A stretch of DNA of 64,000 bases, taken from positions 813,001 through 877,000 of the forward strand of contig NC_135552.1 of assembly GCF_964340395.1 (NCBI RefSeq). The letters run 5' to 3'. A program made the position numbers and the translations under genes. Shown one piece after another: positions 23,201-38,400 of the stretch. How positions within the stretch are numbered: position 1 is the first letter of the stretch; each line of letters starts with the position of its first letter. The notes under the pieces were generated by a model. The model searched no databases. It was not told where the DNA came from and saw only the letters and a list, made by a program, of their open reading frames with translations. Origin of the DNA: Glandiceps talaboti. Its lineage: Eukaryota > Hemichordata > Enteropneusta > Spengelidae.

Positions 23201-26200
23201 CTTCAAATTTCTAAATGATTATTTCAAATTTAGGAATTATGCTATGGCTGATCCTTTTCATTTGTTTGTTTCTCATCATGACATCTATTATGGGTCAGTC
23301 GGTGAAAATAGCACCAATGGCATTTTAGTACAACTGTAAAGTTTGTGATATAATCCAAAATATAGCACCAATAACATTGCAGAACAACTGTATTTTTAAT
23401 GTGTCATTTAAAAAAAAAAAGTTTATCCACTTGCCTAACTATTGATGTTATTAATTTTGCAATATACATTTATTATTTAACTGTTGCTGACAATAACAAA
23501 TAGTTACTAAAGTGTCTGTGGTATACAGGAAATGGTTGGGTTTTGATAATTGACCATAAAGGTCAAGTCTCAAAAGAGATTGTACACCTAATAATATAGG
23601 GATAGACACTTGAATGTTGTTGAGTTCTGCAGTACATCATGACATTACAAATATGGCTACCATTCAATTAAAAGGTACGAGAGAACCAAAAGTAATGCAT
23701 GCATTACATGTTTCTCTACTTCTCTTGCTCTGCATTACCTTTAGACATTTTGAAAAAAAATTGGTCACACATACATGTAAATGCTAGAGACGGGCTGAAA
23801 TATGCAAACAAAAGTGTAATTTTGATAATTGACCAAGAAGGCCAGAATGAACCCAGAATGTGCATGTAATTTCACATTTATGAAAATTTTGTGTATTATG
23901 AAGTGAACTCACATTTGCATATGCGAAGTCGATGACACCATTCCACTCGCCACTAAATTTGCATATCACACTGTTTGTTGGGCTGTGTTTCATTTCTCCA
24001 CTTATTCTGTGCACCTTGCCACCATAGAAGGGCTAAGAGATTTAAGAAATGAAACAGATAAAAAGTTGATACATATAAATAAGTTGTCAGTTGGTGAAAT
24101 TTTGAAGTGACTGAACATATTAATAGTACATAGATTGATTACCTAGAGAAAGGTTATATATCATAATATATCATATAATACATTGTAACCAGATGAAATC
24201 TAAATTCAGTATTTACAAACTTTCTACAGAAAACTCTCAGTCTGCTGTTATGATCTACAGTGGGTACTGACCAGTTTACAATGCAGCCTTGTTAACATTT
24301 CGACCACTGGGCGATAGAGAAAGTAGTCCATGCTGACTTGTTGAGTCTTAGAAAACTGTCTATTATAACTTATGTTCTTATGGTTATGGATGCAAAACCT
24401 GCTAGATACTAACTGGATATGCAGATTGGCGTAGGCATTTGACTGGACACTAGATGTGAGTTGGATGGACAATGAGCAAGAACAGGGAATTGCCATGTGA
24501 TGTAAACTGAATTACACATGTTTTTTTTGTTTTTTTATATTTATAAGATTTTTATTGGTAACTTCAGTTGTTTACAATATAAGTTGTTCTTGTATTACAT
24601 AATAAGATGGTGTATTGTTATCCATTTGTTACAGTGCCTTTCAAGTTTGTCTTTGTTAACAGCTATATTATACTCACAGTGATAATTGTATTTTACATGG
24701 TTCAAGTATAGTGCAAAGTGCGGTTTCAAGTTTTTCATCTTCATTGAGTAAATGTGTCTCTTGGCCAACAGAAGCAAGTGGTTATACAGATTTGTGAAAG
24801 TTATGTTTCCAAATAATATCTCACTGAGGGAGGGCAGGTCGAATAGAGTAAAGCAATTCTTGAAACAATTTAAAAAATCTTGCCAAAACTTTTGAGTTTC
24901 ACTACATGAGTGGAATAAGTGCCTTAAAGTTTCATCATCTCTTTCACAAAAAGTGCAAGCTGGAGAGATCTGCATTCCCCTTCTCTTCAATTCATAATTT
25001 GTGAACAGAATGTGATGCAGCAATTTGAATTGGAATACTCTCGTTTTAGTGTCTATAGACACAATGAATGGTAGGGTGTACGTTGTAGCCCAATCCCCAG
25101 TGAAATCATATTCTCTTTCAAAATATTTTTCGCTAATTGGACGGGATTGATTTTGGTGTTGCAGGTCTTTTTTAATTTTAATTTTTGTGATTCGTGAATT
25201 CTTGATATGGCTATTCAACAGATAATAGTGATCTGATTCAACTCCTACAGGCTGGCCATCTTCATCTAGTTCCTTCCACTCAGGTGGAAGAGCCCGGATT
25301 ATTCCATACAGTTTAATTATATCAATTTGACTCAGACCACCAGCCTGCAGATCATCCCATTGCAACAGTTGACCATTATTGTATAATTTACTTACATAAT
25401 GAAAACCCTTATCTATCAAATCCTTATAAAATACTGACCTACCCCCAATCAAAATGTTTTTGTTGTTCCAAATCATTTGTTCACCAATATTACAATTATC
25501 ATCTGAATTAAAGGAAGCCCATGCTTGTAATGCTTCAGTATAAAACAGTGGGAGAGATGTACCAATGAGTCGGGTGTCAAAGTTACACTTAAATAAGAGA
25601 TTACCACCCACTGATCTAAGACGCTTGTCCAAGAAGTTTTTCCAGGGGTGCTGGGTATCGTCATCCAAATATCGTTTAATAAACATAACCCTAGACACTT
25701 TATGCATTGCATAAATATCAGGAGCATTTAAGCCCCCTTCACTTATTTCTTTGACCATAATGTTCCTTGCTACTTTATCTCTGCCAGCCCACAAGAAATT
25801 AAAGATCAACTTAGCAATTTTGTCCATAACATCTTTTGGCATGTACTGCATTCTCATAATAAAATTAATTTGTGACATAGCAAATGTTTTCAGAATTTGT
25901 ATTTTACCCAATAAGGTAAGTGTTCTTATTTTCCAGCAGTTTAAAACATTTTCGATTCATTTCAATGGGGATGCAAAATTAAGCTGGTTATTTAGCTCAA
26001 GATCATATGATACATGTACTCCCACTATCTTAATAGGGGTTTCAGGCCATTTAATTTTGAAAGGTTTTTTTGTCCTCCTTTTCCACAAACCAAGCCACAT
26101 TGCCTCAGTCTTGTCAAGATTAATTGTCAGCCCCGACAAAAGATGAAAATTCTCAAGCATTTCAAAAAATACATCACAAGATTTCTCACTTTTCAAGAAG

Positions 26201-29200
26201 CATGTCAAGTCGTCTGCAAAAGCAGAGTATTTAACTTCCAGTGTATTGTCTATTTGAATACCTTCAATATTGGGATTACTTCTTAAGTTAGTTAGAAACA
26301 CTTCCAGAGCCATGAGGAACAGATATGGGGATAATGGGTCTCCCCGTCTTACTCCCCTTTGTAGGGGGAAATATCCTGTAGTGAAACCATTGTTCATCAC
26401 ACAAGCCTGGGCATCACAGTAAATTGTTCGGATCCATTGCTGGAAAACTGGTCCAAAGTTTAAAATATTAAGGCATTCTATTAAGTAATCCCACTCGAGC
26501 ATATCAAATGCTTTTTGGAAATCTACTGCAATTAATACGCCAGGAAGTTTGTTTTCATCAGTGAATAACAAAATTTCTTCAATAAGTCTGACACAGTCAG
26601 TTATGTCTCGACCTTTGACGAAGGCTACTTGAAGGTTATGAATAATATGAGGTAAAACTGTATCAAGTCTTTTTGCCAGACATTTAGAACCAATTTTAGC
26701 ATCTACATTAATAAGTGATATCGGGCGCCAATTTTTTAGAAGTTGTGTATCCCTACCCTTTTTCTCAATTAGCGATATGACACTTTGTCTCTGTGAATTA
26801 GATAACATGCCCGTATTGTAAGCATAATTTAGGGATTCCGTAACCATTTCTCCAACGTGAGGCCAAAACTGCAGGTAAAATTCAACAGGTATTCCATCAT
26901 TTCCTGGCGCTTTATTTCGGGCCATGCTGTGCAATATAACAAAGGCTTCATTTTGAGTAAATTCACTATCACAGTTTGTTCTCATGGCTTCTGTTAGGGT
27001 AACAAGTTGTGGATTTTGAAAGAATGGGTGATTTTTAATGTTTCTATTAGGTTCAACATCTGATTTATATAAATTAGAGTAGAAGGCTTTCAATTCTTCT
27101 CTGATTTTTTTGGTATCTGTTATTATTCCATTAGGTGTTTTAAGTCTGGTTATATTTGATTTTCTACTTCTTTGTTTTTCTAAACTTAGGAAATATTTAT
27201 TGTTCTTTTCTCCCATTTCATGGTATGCTACTCTAGAGCGGATTATTGCCCCTTCTGTTATATATTCAAGTTCAACATCCATTTTAGTTTTGGCTTCTTC
27301 TAATTTGAGATAATTTTCATCACTTGGGGACTCATTGAGATTTTTTTGTAGTTCTGAAATTTCTTCCTCCAGTGCCTGAATATATTCGCGTTTATCTTTT
27401 GCCTTTTTCTTGCCAAATTGAATTGAGAATTTTTTTATTTCATATTTGATCAGATCCCATTTATGCCCCTTATTTTCGATGTCACTATAATTCTGTTTCC
27501 ATTCCACAATTTTTCCCTCCAGCTGTGTAATATATTTTGAGTCTTTAATTAAGCTGGTATTCAGCTTCCAGTATGATGGACCAAATGGGATGTGTTTGTT
27601 TTCAATATCTAATAATATAGCGTCATGATCTGTTGAGATGGATGGGATAATGTCAGTTGCCTTAATATCCTGTTGCAAAGTGTCACTGACCAAAAAATAG
27701 TCAAGCCTGCTTTGAATTAAAGACGGTTTTAGTCTACGCCAGGTGTATTTTTTACTTTTTGGAAAGTTAATTCTCCAAATATCAACTAGGTTGTACTGTT
27801 CTTTAAGCTTTATCACTTCTACTTTTGCCCTTTCACCTAGATGTGTATCTGAGCCATATCTATCAATACTTTCTAATGTGAGATTAAAATCCCCTCCTAT
27901 AATTATTTCCGCATCTGGTGACAAATCACATGATGAAATTACTTCTGATAATTCTTGCGAAAAAAGGGCATGACTCCTACTGTCATTAGGTGCATAAATA
28001 TTAATCACTAGAAACCGCTTATCATCCACACTAATATCAAGAATTATGTAACGTCCGACATCACTTATTTTCACATTATTGATTGTATAATTAAAGTTTC
28101 TCAAGATTGTCCAAACTCCCCTGCTATTTGATTTGCCATGAGCAAAGACACAGTGACCTTTTACTTGGCTGGACCAAAATCTTTCATCACCTGGAACGCT
28201 ATGTGTCTCCTGCAATAACATTATGTTGGGTTTTTTCGATTTGATCCAGCCCAGCAATTTTCTTCTCTTCTTGTATGCTCTGAATCCCCGCACATTAAGA
28301 GACAAGATTTTTAGCTTGAATGTAGCATATAAACTGGTCTAACATTGTAACTGAATGGCACATGTATTCCTAAATCACTGTTACCTATTTTATCAAAACA
28401 GTAAAAAAAGGGAACTAACAAAAAAGCAAAACAAAAAAACACAACAAGAAAACAAAAAGCATTGATCAAAGATTTCACAGTCAGCTGCCTATAAAGCTGT
28501 TCTATACACAAAAACATGATCAAATGCATTAAATTGAATGGTATGAGGGGGGCAACACCCATGACTTCGCCTAACAACATAAATCAACTGCTATTTTGGG
28601 TTTTATCAATGTTTGTACTGAGTTTATATGTCCTTAACTGTTATTTCTTTCATTTCTCCATCCGCTCTTTCAATCCTCAGTGTGGCCGGTACTTTCCATG
28701 CTATAAAACATTTTTTCCCGGGATGTTCCTTCATATACTTCTTCTTATATTCCACTAGCTTCTTTCTATCTCTCTGTACCTGCAGGCTGACGTCATCTGT
28801 TATATAAATGTTATTGCCGTTGTAGGGATGATTTCTTAGTTTTCTTGGCGCGGACATTAATACCGACCTTGCATCTCTGGCATTGACAAAGGCTACTTTA
28901 ATTGGACGGTTTCTTTCTGTACCTGTGTTAGTTTCCAGTCTGTATGGTTTCGGAGGACTTCTATGTGCCCGCTGAATTTCCATCTGTCGTGCGTCTTTGA
29001 TTCCCATGTGTTTGTCTAGAAATTCATGTACGAATTCAGCACATCCTCTATTTGTCTTCTCTACACCTTCCGGAATGTTCAAAAGATTTATATTTATTCT
29101 CCTCTGTCTGTTTTCTTGGTCATCTTGTTTTTCCTCCATTTTACTAAGTTTGCGTTGAACGTCCTCTAGTTCAGTGCGAAGTTCTTCTACGACCGTCGTC

Positions 29201-32200
29201 TTGGCGGTTTCCGTTACAATGTCATCTATGCGCTCATGTGCATGTTCTACTGATTTCTCTATGTCTGCTACAGTCTTTAAAATGCCCTCCATTTTCTCAC
29301 TCAACTGACCTATCTTTGCTACCTCTGTCTTGATATCAAGAATGTTCTCCAGAATTGCAGTGATTTTCTGCTCTGTAGGCAGAGTCTCGAGTTTTCCCAT
29401 CTCTTGAGTGCCGTCGCCATTTTGAATTTCTCTTTCCGGTATGGCCTTATTTCTCGTCGATCTTCCCACGTTGGATATTATCATCTGATCAACCCTTCGA
29501 TCCTTGTTTCTGCTTGACGACTTGTTCGTGGACATTTTCATAAAATTAGAACCCAATTATAGCCAGATATTCTGCAAAATTGCACTTTTTTTGGCGAAGT
29601 CGATGTCAGGCCACGTTTACTCGTTCATGACCAGCGCCCTCCTTCGAATTACACATGTTTGTCTTGTCTCTAGCTGTTCATAGTTTGGTAATGTCTACTA
29701 GGGGACTCTCTCACTAAATTTTTCAAGAATCCAACAAGTGAAACAAGGTATCAAATAAACTTGAACCAGTACAATGTCTGCAAGTGTAGTGCAGTAGCAG
29801 TCTGAAGGTACCTGTCCAGTTGAACTCTGAGTCTAAGTTACTTTAATCCGAACTGTGTAACAGAGGGGAACTGATGACCATGATGGTGTGGTTCATATTG
29901 GTGTGTTATATGCAACCAGATGCAAATGTGAGTATAGCCAACCAGTTGCCTAGTAGTGGTACACTTTGTACAGTAACTTTGGCAGTGGCTCAATTAGCCG
30001 GCGAGAAATACTTGCAATGAAACAAGCAGTCATCGGAGATGACTCAACCCCACAATGGATGTCTACAGAGAATTGCCAACAATCATGGTTGTGTGATGTA
30101 TTAGATTGTATATAGCACCAATGGCATTGTAGCACAACTGTATAATTGATTGAATATTTGCATACAGTTTTGAAGGTTTATTTATTTGTTTATTAATCCC
30201 TCTTGTTGTCTTTGCAATATAAGTGATCATATCAGCGATATGTGTGACGAATTACAAATGTAGCTGTTGCAATGGGTGTGGTCTTGTTGCTAGGTACATT
30301 TGCGTATATTTTTTGGATGTTTGTTCTCTTGTCTAAAAATCCCTGTTATCTTTGTGAAATACACCACTGTATGGCTGTTGCTATGGGCATGGTCATAGTT
30401 GCTAGGGGTATTTGCATACATACATTTTTTGAATGTTTATTCAATTATCTATTTATACATATCATTATCCTTGCAATATACCTGATCATTTGGCTGTTGC
30501 TATGGGCATGGTCCTGATGCTAGGCACATTTACATACATTTCTTGAATATAAATTTCAATTGTCTATTAATCACTATAAAACACACCATTTGTGGCTGTT
30601 GCTATGGGTGTGGTTATGGTTTTGCTAGGGCCAAAATGTTTTACAGAAATCCGCAGAATAACACTTCTAGTGACATCTCGCCAAGTTTTAGTCTCATTGA
30701 CAAAGTACTTTCTGAGATTTAAGTTTTTGACCAAAGTTCGCATTTTTTACAAATAATTTACATATCACTCATGAGATCATTATATGCTTGATATTTCTTC
30801 ATCTATACACCCCCAGATGCATCCCCCATCAAATTTCAGTCCTATCTGCTCAGTAGTTTTTGAATTAAAGACTTTTGACCAAAAAGACACATTTTTAGCC
30901 CTAATTTGCATATCAGTGATGGAATCACCATGTAATGAACAAATCTTTATAATAAGCATGCCCCTAAGAACATTCCCACCAAATTTCAGGCCAATCTGCC
31001 CAGTAGTTTTGGAGTTTATATTTTTTGACCAAAAATCACATTTTTTTACACAAAAATGGCTCTAAGTCAGCTAAATTGCATCGTATCCCAAAGCAAATAC
31101 ATGTGCATATGTAAGTTATAGTTCATTATCCATTTACTAAGTTTGAAAGAAATCGGTCAATGAATGTTCAGAAATGACACACGGACGGACGGAAGGAGCA
31201 CAATCTATAAGTCCCAACCCGGACTACGTCCGGCTGGGTCGAGATTTTAAGATGGCCGCCTACTTTGTAGAATACAAAGAGTTGGGATGCTTGAAGCTGC
31301 AATAATTGTTGCTTTGTTTTTTTGTTTAATGTTCCACACTATCTAGAAAATGAACCACTAACCACTAACATGAAATAACATGACAAACAACTTAAATAAT
31401 GGAGTTTAGATGATTTCAATACATTCTGTCTACAACAAGCAATGCAGAGTTCTCCAAATTCTAAGCTGCTAGCAGTGACAGCAAAATCCAGTCAGCAAAA
31501 CCACAGCAAAGCAAAACTCCTGACCTGACATTCAGCAGAGGGTCATCATCGCAACAAGACAACACAGAATCCCAGACAGAATCTAACATCATCAAGAAGC
31601 TAGCTGAGGGCATGGAGAAAACAAATAGACAAACTATATGCCACAGAAGAGGCCATCAAGTGACAAGTCTTCATAGACGACATACAGTCCCTCAAATAGA
31701 CACTTTAATGTTCTTGACTTAATTGGTAAATGACTTCACTACAAATATGACTGCCATTCAGTAAAAAGTGATATGAACACTAAAAATAATGCTTGACATG
31801 TGTATACTCAATATTACTTGTAAACATGATTTAAAAGAAATTGGCAATATGTAAACACTACAATGTGTCTGTTTTAGGCCCTGAAGGTCAAGGTCAAAGT
31901 TTCAAAAGGTAGCTTGCATCTGATAATATGGGGTTAGACACTTGAATTATGCCTCTTTAGGGTATGTTTTGTATTGATATTGATTTTCAACTACAAATAT
32001 GGCCGCCATTTGGTCAAATTTGCATACATAAAATAAAAACGCCAATGCCATTGTAGCACAGCTGTTAAGAGTAAACTAAATTTTCTATTATGATTATGTG
32101 GACTTTTTTGAAGATTTATTCACATGCCTACCCATCCATGGTGTTATATCTGCAATACACACCCTTGTTTAAATGTTGCTATGGGTGTGGTCTTGTTGCT

Positions 32201-35200
32201 AGGCATACCTGCATACAGTTTTGGAATGTTTATTCATTTGCTTTCTTTTCACTATTGGTTCTATATGTCATCATTTCCTTGTTGCTATGGGCGTGGTCTT
32301 GTTTTAAAAAATTTGTATATTTCTTTTTAAATTTTATTCAATTGGCTACTGATCCCTGTTGTTATATTTGCAATAAAGCCTATCTTTTGACTGTTGCTAA
32401 GGGCTTGGTCATGGTTGCTAGGGCAAAGTATGGCATACTCTTATTTTGCAGACTAACCATTACCAAATTTCATCCCCAGCAGTTTGAGAGGTAAAGTTCA
32501 GTATCAAAATCACATCATCCGCAAGACAGACAGACAGACAGGCATTTCACATTGGAACCCCAATTGTGGTTCAGTGAACACAGTCAGAGAATGTTTCAAA
32601 GCAACCTCAAGGAAACATTTAATTCAAACAAATAATTGAAAATGACATAGTCCCCGCTATGATTGGGTTTTAAGGAACTGGCAGTTTATGTTGTCATTTT
32701 CAAACCTGGTTAATGTAGTTTGGCCTCATATGGTTGTTTTTGATATCACTACTCTGTTCACTACTCTGTCTGAGTTATGGCTTTGGATATGAAAACTGCG
32801 CCAACAAAATGGCTGCCAGGCAGCCATATCCAATTGTATCACGATGAAAATGGATATGCACATGTATGTCATAGAACACTGTCCTTATACCAACTTTGAA
32901 TGAGATCTGTTAAAGCATGTCTGAGTTATGTCTATGGAAAGGGAAAATTCACAAACAAAATGGGTACTAGGCGGACATATTGGATCGTATCATAATACAA
33001 ATTGATGGGCATATGTATGCCATTGTATGTTGCCCCGGTACCAAGTTTGAAAAAAATCGGTCCAGGCATCGCCAAGAAACAGCTCTGGACAGACGGACAG
33101 ACGGAACCCAATCCATAAGACCCCGTCCCGGGGACTAACTACAATCCCGGACAGTTTATATCGTATCACTACATGAGGGCATGGTGAAATTTGAAGTTTC
33201 AACTTCTAACTGGGTGTTAAGTATACACAGACAAAGGAGAGGGATGATGCAAAGAAAAGAGAAAATCTACATGGTTAGCAGTTACAACCATCGTAGAAAG
33301 AAAGACCCTGATACCACCCTAAAAGCTAAAGATGAAGGTGGAAGAAGTGAAAGGTGCATCCCGCGATCCGTACAGCTGTGGATGCTAGCTGTGCTGAATA
33401 TCACAGCCTATCAAGACGATAACCCCCAAATCCTAATCCTGAACATAGTCTATGCTCTTCTGACCACTATACCTGACGACAACGAGCAAGAAATGCTGGT
33501 CTCACTATTTCAATATCGGAAATACATGGGAGGTGTTGACCGTGACAAACAGAAGTATAAATATTACCATATTGGACGGAAGAACAGTTGGTGGACGTAT
33601 CTAGCCAACTTCATGATCCATATTGCTCTGTTGAACGCCTGTGAAAGATGGATTACCAAGAGACCAAGATATCCCACAAGTTTAACATCAATGAGGGCAA
33701 ACAGCTAATTGGTGGTTACATCATTCATCTGCAGCCATATGTACGAGCAATTTTACAGACTGTCAGTAAGTCTTTCATACGTCCTGAGAATGCCATTACG
33801 TACATACGGGTGAATTTCCTGGAAGACAGAAGTCTTGCAAAGTCTATTCCAAGGAATGTACTAGAACACCGAAGGGACGGCTGCCTGAAATATCCAAGGA
33901 CTGTGCTTACTGTCGAGTCCATCTACATCCAGGAGAATGCTTCGACAACTTACATCATAGGATGATTCTGAGAGATGCCCATAGCATTGGTAGCCAAGTA
34001 GGGTTGCTTACGGACTGAGATGAAAGCAAACCTCGTGGACATAAGACGAAAGCCAGGAAATGAATATGACTATTGCTAAAAGAAGAATATAATTAACCAA
34101 ATGAGCAACCAATCACCAAACATTTTACGTTGTCCCTAGATGTTGTCCTTATTTGACTTTTGGGAGTCATTTTATGTACGACACGATGATATCAAGATGG
34201 CTGGCAACAAAACTGCTATATAAATCATGGTCAAATTTACATATATCAAAAAATACTGCCAATGGCTTTGTAGCACAACTGTACAGTTTTTAAAAATGTT
34301 TATCCATATGTTAGTCCATGCTAACAATAGGTGTTCATTTGCTGAATGACTATCCAGTTGCCTATCCAACCATGTTGCTATCTTTGCGATATATGCTATC
34401 ATTTGGCTGTTCCTATGGGTGGGTCATGTTGTTAGAGATATATGCATACATTTTTGTATGTTTTTGATGACTTGTGTATGAATTCCTGATATTATCTTCA
34501 CAATATATGTGATCATTTGGCTGTTGCTATGGGCGTGGTCTTGTTGCTAGGCACATTTGCATACATTGTTTGAATGTTTATCCATTTGTCTTTCTATTCC
34601 TGTTGTTATCTTTGCAATATACGTGATTATTTGGCTGTTGCTATAGCGTGGTCTTGTTGCTAGGCAAATTTACATACATTTTTCAAATGTCTATTCAATT
34701 GTCTATTAATCCCTGTCATCTTTGTGAAATACACCACCATTTGGCTGTTGCTATGGGCGTGGTCATGGTTGCTAGGGATTTTTGCATACATTTTTTGAAT
34801 GTTTACTCATTACCAGATGATGTTGTTATTTGACAAAACCATACTGCCAATTGATTGTTGCTAAGGGTGTGGTCATGGTTTCTAGGGCCAATTGTGTCAA
34901 AATATTTTGAAGAAAATTTGCATAATAACACTTCTAGAAACATCTCACCAAGTTTCAGTCTCATTGACCAAGTACTTTGTGAGATATAAGTTTTTGACCA
35001 AAAATAAACATTTTTACACCTAATTTGCATATCACTGATGACATCATTGTATCCTTAATATTTTTTTGTCTATACATTCCTAAATCCATTCCCATTAAAA
35101 TTCAGTCCAATCTGCTCAGTAGTTTTGGAATTATTGATTTTTGACCAAAAAGAAACATTTTTAGCCCAAATTTGCATATTACTGATGGAATCATCATGTC

Positions 35201-35420
35201 ATGAAGAAATCTTACTTAACACCCCCTTAAGAATGTTCCCACCAAATTTCGCACCAATCTGCCCCGTAGTTTCTGAGTTTAAGTTTTTTTTACCAAAAAA
35301 TCAGATTTTTTTACCCAAATCAAACACCTGTGATGCAATCATTTTCATTTGAACAATTTCCCAACTCGATCCCACAAGTAATGTCCCCATCAAATACCAT
35401 AGTCAATCAGGTTTTTATCC

Positions 35421-35455
<35 letters not shown>

Positions 35456-38400
35456 CCGCTCGATGCCTATAGCACTACTGAACCTACATTGTAGTTCAGT
35501 TGTGCTAAAAACAAATTGACGTGCATATGTTCCATGACATGTCACCTTTATGCCCCATTTGAAAGAAATCAGATATTGCGTGTCTGGGAAATGGCGTATT
35601 ATGTACGTAAGTACATGCGTACGTACACTCATGAACGGACAGACAGACAGGCAAATAGATGCACAGATGGACGGAGTTCATTGCAATTGCCATCGCCTTC
35701 AGGGGCTAAAATATTCAGAATTAGTAAGTTGAAAGGTTGCCATCTATATCTTCAATGAAATCTTGTTTCAACAAATATGGCTGCCATAAAATGAAGTGAC
35801 ATGCATTATATCAAGTTATACCTACTAGCACCTGGCCAAGATGAAGGTTTGTTTGAACTGTATCCAGTTTGGCACTAACCACCTAAATCACCTGAGTGTA
35901 ACTTTACCATCTATTAAACTCAAATTAGTGTAACTTTACTGACTAACTCACCTTCATGTAACTTTGCTGCCAAACGCACAGTAGTGTAACTTTCTGGTTG
36001 CTCACCTTCGTGTAATTTACTGCCTAATTCACCTCACTGTAACTTTACCACCTAACTTACCTTTCTGTAACTTTACCAACTAACTCACCTTGACAGTAAA
36101 GTTATAACTCACTTTAATATAACTTTACTGCCCATGTCAGTGTAACTTTACCACTAACTGACCTTTCTGTAACTTTACTGTCTAACTCTAACTCACCTTT
36201 CTGTAACTTTACTGTCTTACTCGCCTTAATATAACTTTATTTCCTAACTCACCTTAATATGACTTTACTGCCTAACTCACCTTAATATAACTTTATTTCC
36301 TAACTCACCTTAATATGACTTTACTGCCTAACTCACCTTAATATAACTTTATTTCCTAACTCACCTTAATATGACTTTACTGCCTAACTCACCTTAGTTT
36401 AACTTTACTGCCTAACTCACCGCAATGTAAATTTACTGCCTAACTCACCACAGTGTAACTTTACTGCCTAACTCACTTCAGTGTAACTTTACTGCTCAAC
36501 TTGACTTAGTGTAACTTTACCACATAATTTACCTTTCTGTAACTTTACTGCCTAACTTGCCTTTATATAACTTCACCGCCCAACCCACCTTAATATAACT
36601 TTACTGACCAACCCACCTTAATATAACTTTACTGCCCAACCCACTTTAATATAACTTTACTGACCAACCCACCTTAATATAACTTTACTGACCAACCCAC
36701 TTTAATATAACTTTACTGCCCAACCCAACTTAATATAACTTTACTGCCCAACCCACCTTAATATAACTTTACTGCCCAACCCACCTTAATATAACTTTAC
36801 TGTCCAACCTCACCCAACTTAATATAACTTTACTGCCCAACCCACCTTAATATAACTTTACTGCCCAACCCAACCCAACCCTACTTAATATAACTTTACT
36901 GCCCAACCCAACCCAACTTAATATAACTTTACTGCCCACCCCAACTTAATATAACTTTACTGCCCAACCCACCTTAATATAACTTTACTGCCCAACCCAC
37001 CTTAATATAACTTTACTGCCCAACCTCACCCAACTTAATGTAACTTTACTGCCCAACCCAACTTAATATAACTTTACTGCCCAACCTCACCCAACTTAAT
37101 GTAACTTTACTGCCCACCCCAACTTAATATAACTTTACTGCCCAACCCACCTTAATATAACTTTACTGCCCAACCCACCTTAATATAACTTTACTGCCCA
37201 ACCTCACCCAACTTAATGTAACTTTACTGCCCAACCCAACTTAATATAACTTTACTGCCCAACCTCACCCAACTTAATGTAACTTTACTGCCCAACCCAA
37301 CTTAATGTAACTTTACTGCCCAACCCAACTTAATGTAACTTTACTGCCCAACCCAACTTAATATAACTTTACTGCCCAACCCACCTTAATATAACTTTAC
37401 TGCCCAACCCACCTTAATATAACTTTACTGCCCAACCCAACCCAACTTAATGTAACTTTACTGCCCAACCCAACTTAATATAACTTTACTGCCCAACCCA
37501 CCTTAATATAACTTTACTGCCCAACCCAACCCAACTTAAAGTGTACATGCAAAGGTACATACTTTTTTTCGTAATTATGTTTATTTTGCCATACAAATAA
37601 AGGAAATCGGGTTTGTAATAGTACAATATAATTCTAACACGAGAAATTGCGCGAAAAATGAGGCACTCTTGGCTCAGCCACAGAGCACCTTCAGGTAAGT
37701 ACCTCTCATTTGCATATGGATAGGACAGGATTTGGAACTTTATGACGTCACTTCGGGAACACAAACGCATTCGTTAGTGTATCTTTACATGCAAAGCCAT
37801 TATGGTCGAACCAGAAGGTCAACTTCAAAACCCGTTTTCGCCAGAACCCGACGTTGAATATTGATCAGATTCCTCAAGCGTAGAGCAATACACTCCAGCA
37901 TTAACATCTGATGGTGTGATTTAGCCAAATTCATTCGAACCGACCGCTAGCAGTAACGATAGTTCCTCTGGTAGTGAATGAGTATGTCCTAGTGAAGCCG
38001 TGTTGTTTACATAAAGTGGATGCTGTTATCAGCGTCCTTTGTTGACATAACTATTCAATGGGTGGAAAACAGCTCCAGCAGACAATGTAATCGAAACGAA
38101 AATTATGTAATATTTCCATACCCATCATACAGAGAATGAGAATGGCTTCAAGAGTTCCCCATAATATTCTCTCAAGTTGTTCAAATGTAGCGTGTTGTAA
38201 CAGTACATTCAATCTATGACCATTCAAAATCTTCGCGAAAGTAGACCCACAAATTCGTTAGAGCAGAACGTTTTGTTGGATAACCGTCCCTCTTGAAAGC
38301 TATGTGTACACGTACTTTATTTCATTTTTACTGCGTTCATTACCATCCACACAGTGACATGAAGTGGTTTCATCTTCTTTCAAAGCATGGCCCATGTTCA

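Larger units (their letters stand above)
24521..29645 (-). mobile_element. Nearly full-length L1-like (L1/Tx1 group) LINE
   Basis: A complete-looking 5.1-kb non-LTR retrotransposon on the minus strand: about 100 bp of 5'UTR (29645-29542), ORF1, a spacer of about 300 bp, ORF2, a short 3'UTR with AATAAA at 24556-24551, and an A-rich tail. It is flanked by a 12-15-bp target-site duplication. ORF1 is open and ORF2 has a single stop. The state of the coding regions and the intact duplications suggest recent insertion. It sits in the 17-kb intron between ORP exons f and g, in the same orientation as the gene. Confidence 0.93.

Noticed and set aside
25912-25959. Frameshift between two ORF2 halves of the L1-like LINE
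   Set aside because: Both halves are in the same frame. A single TGA separates them, and the apparent second start is TTG.
31430-31690. Gag-like or coiled-coil coding fragment
   Set aside because: Short stretches look protein-like, but stops interrupt all plus frames and I recognise no family.
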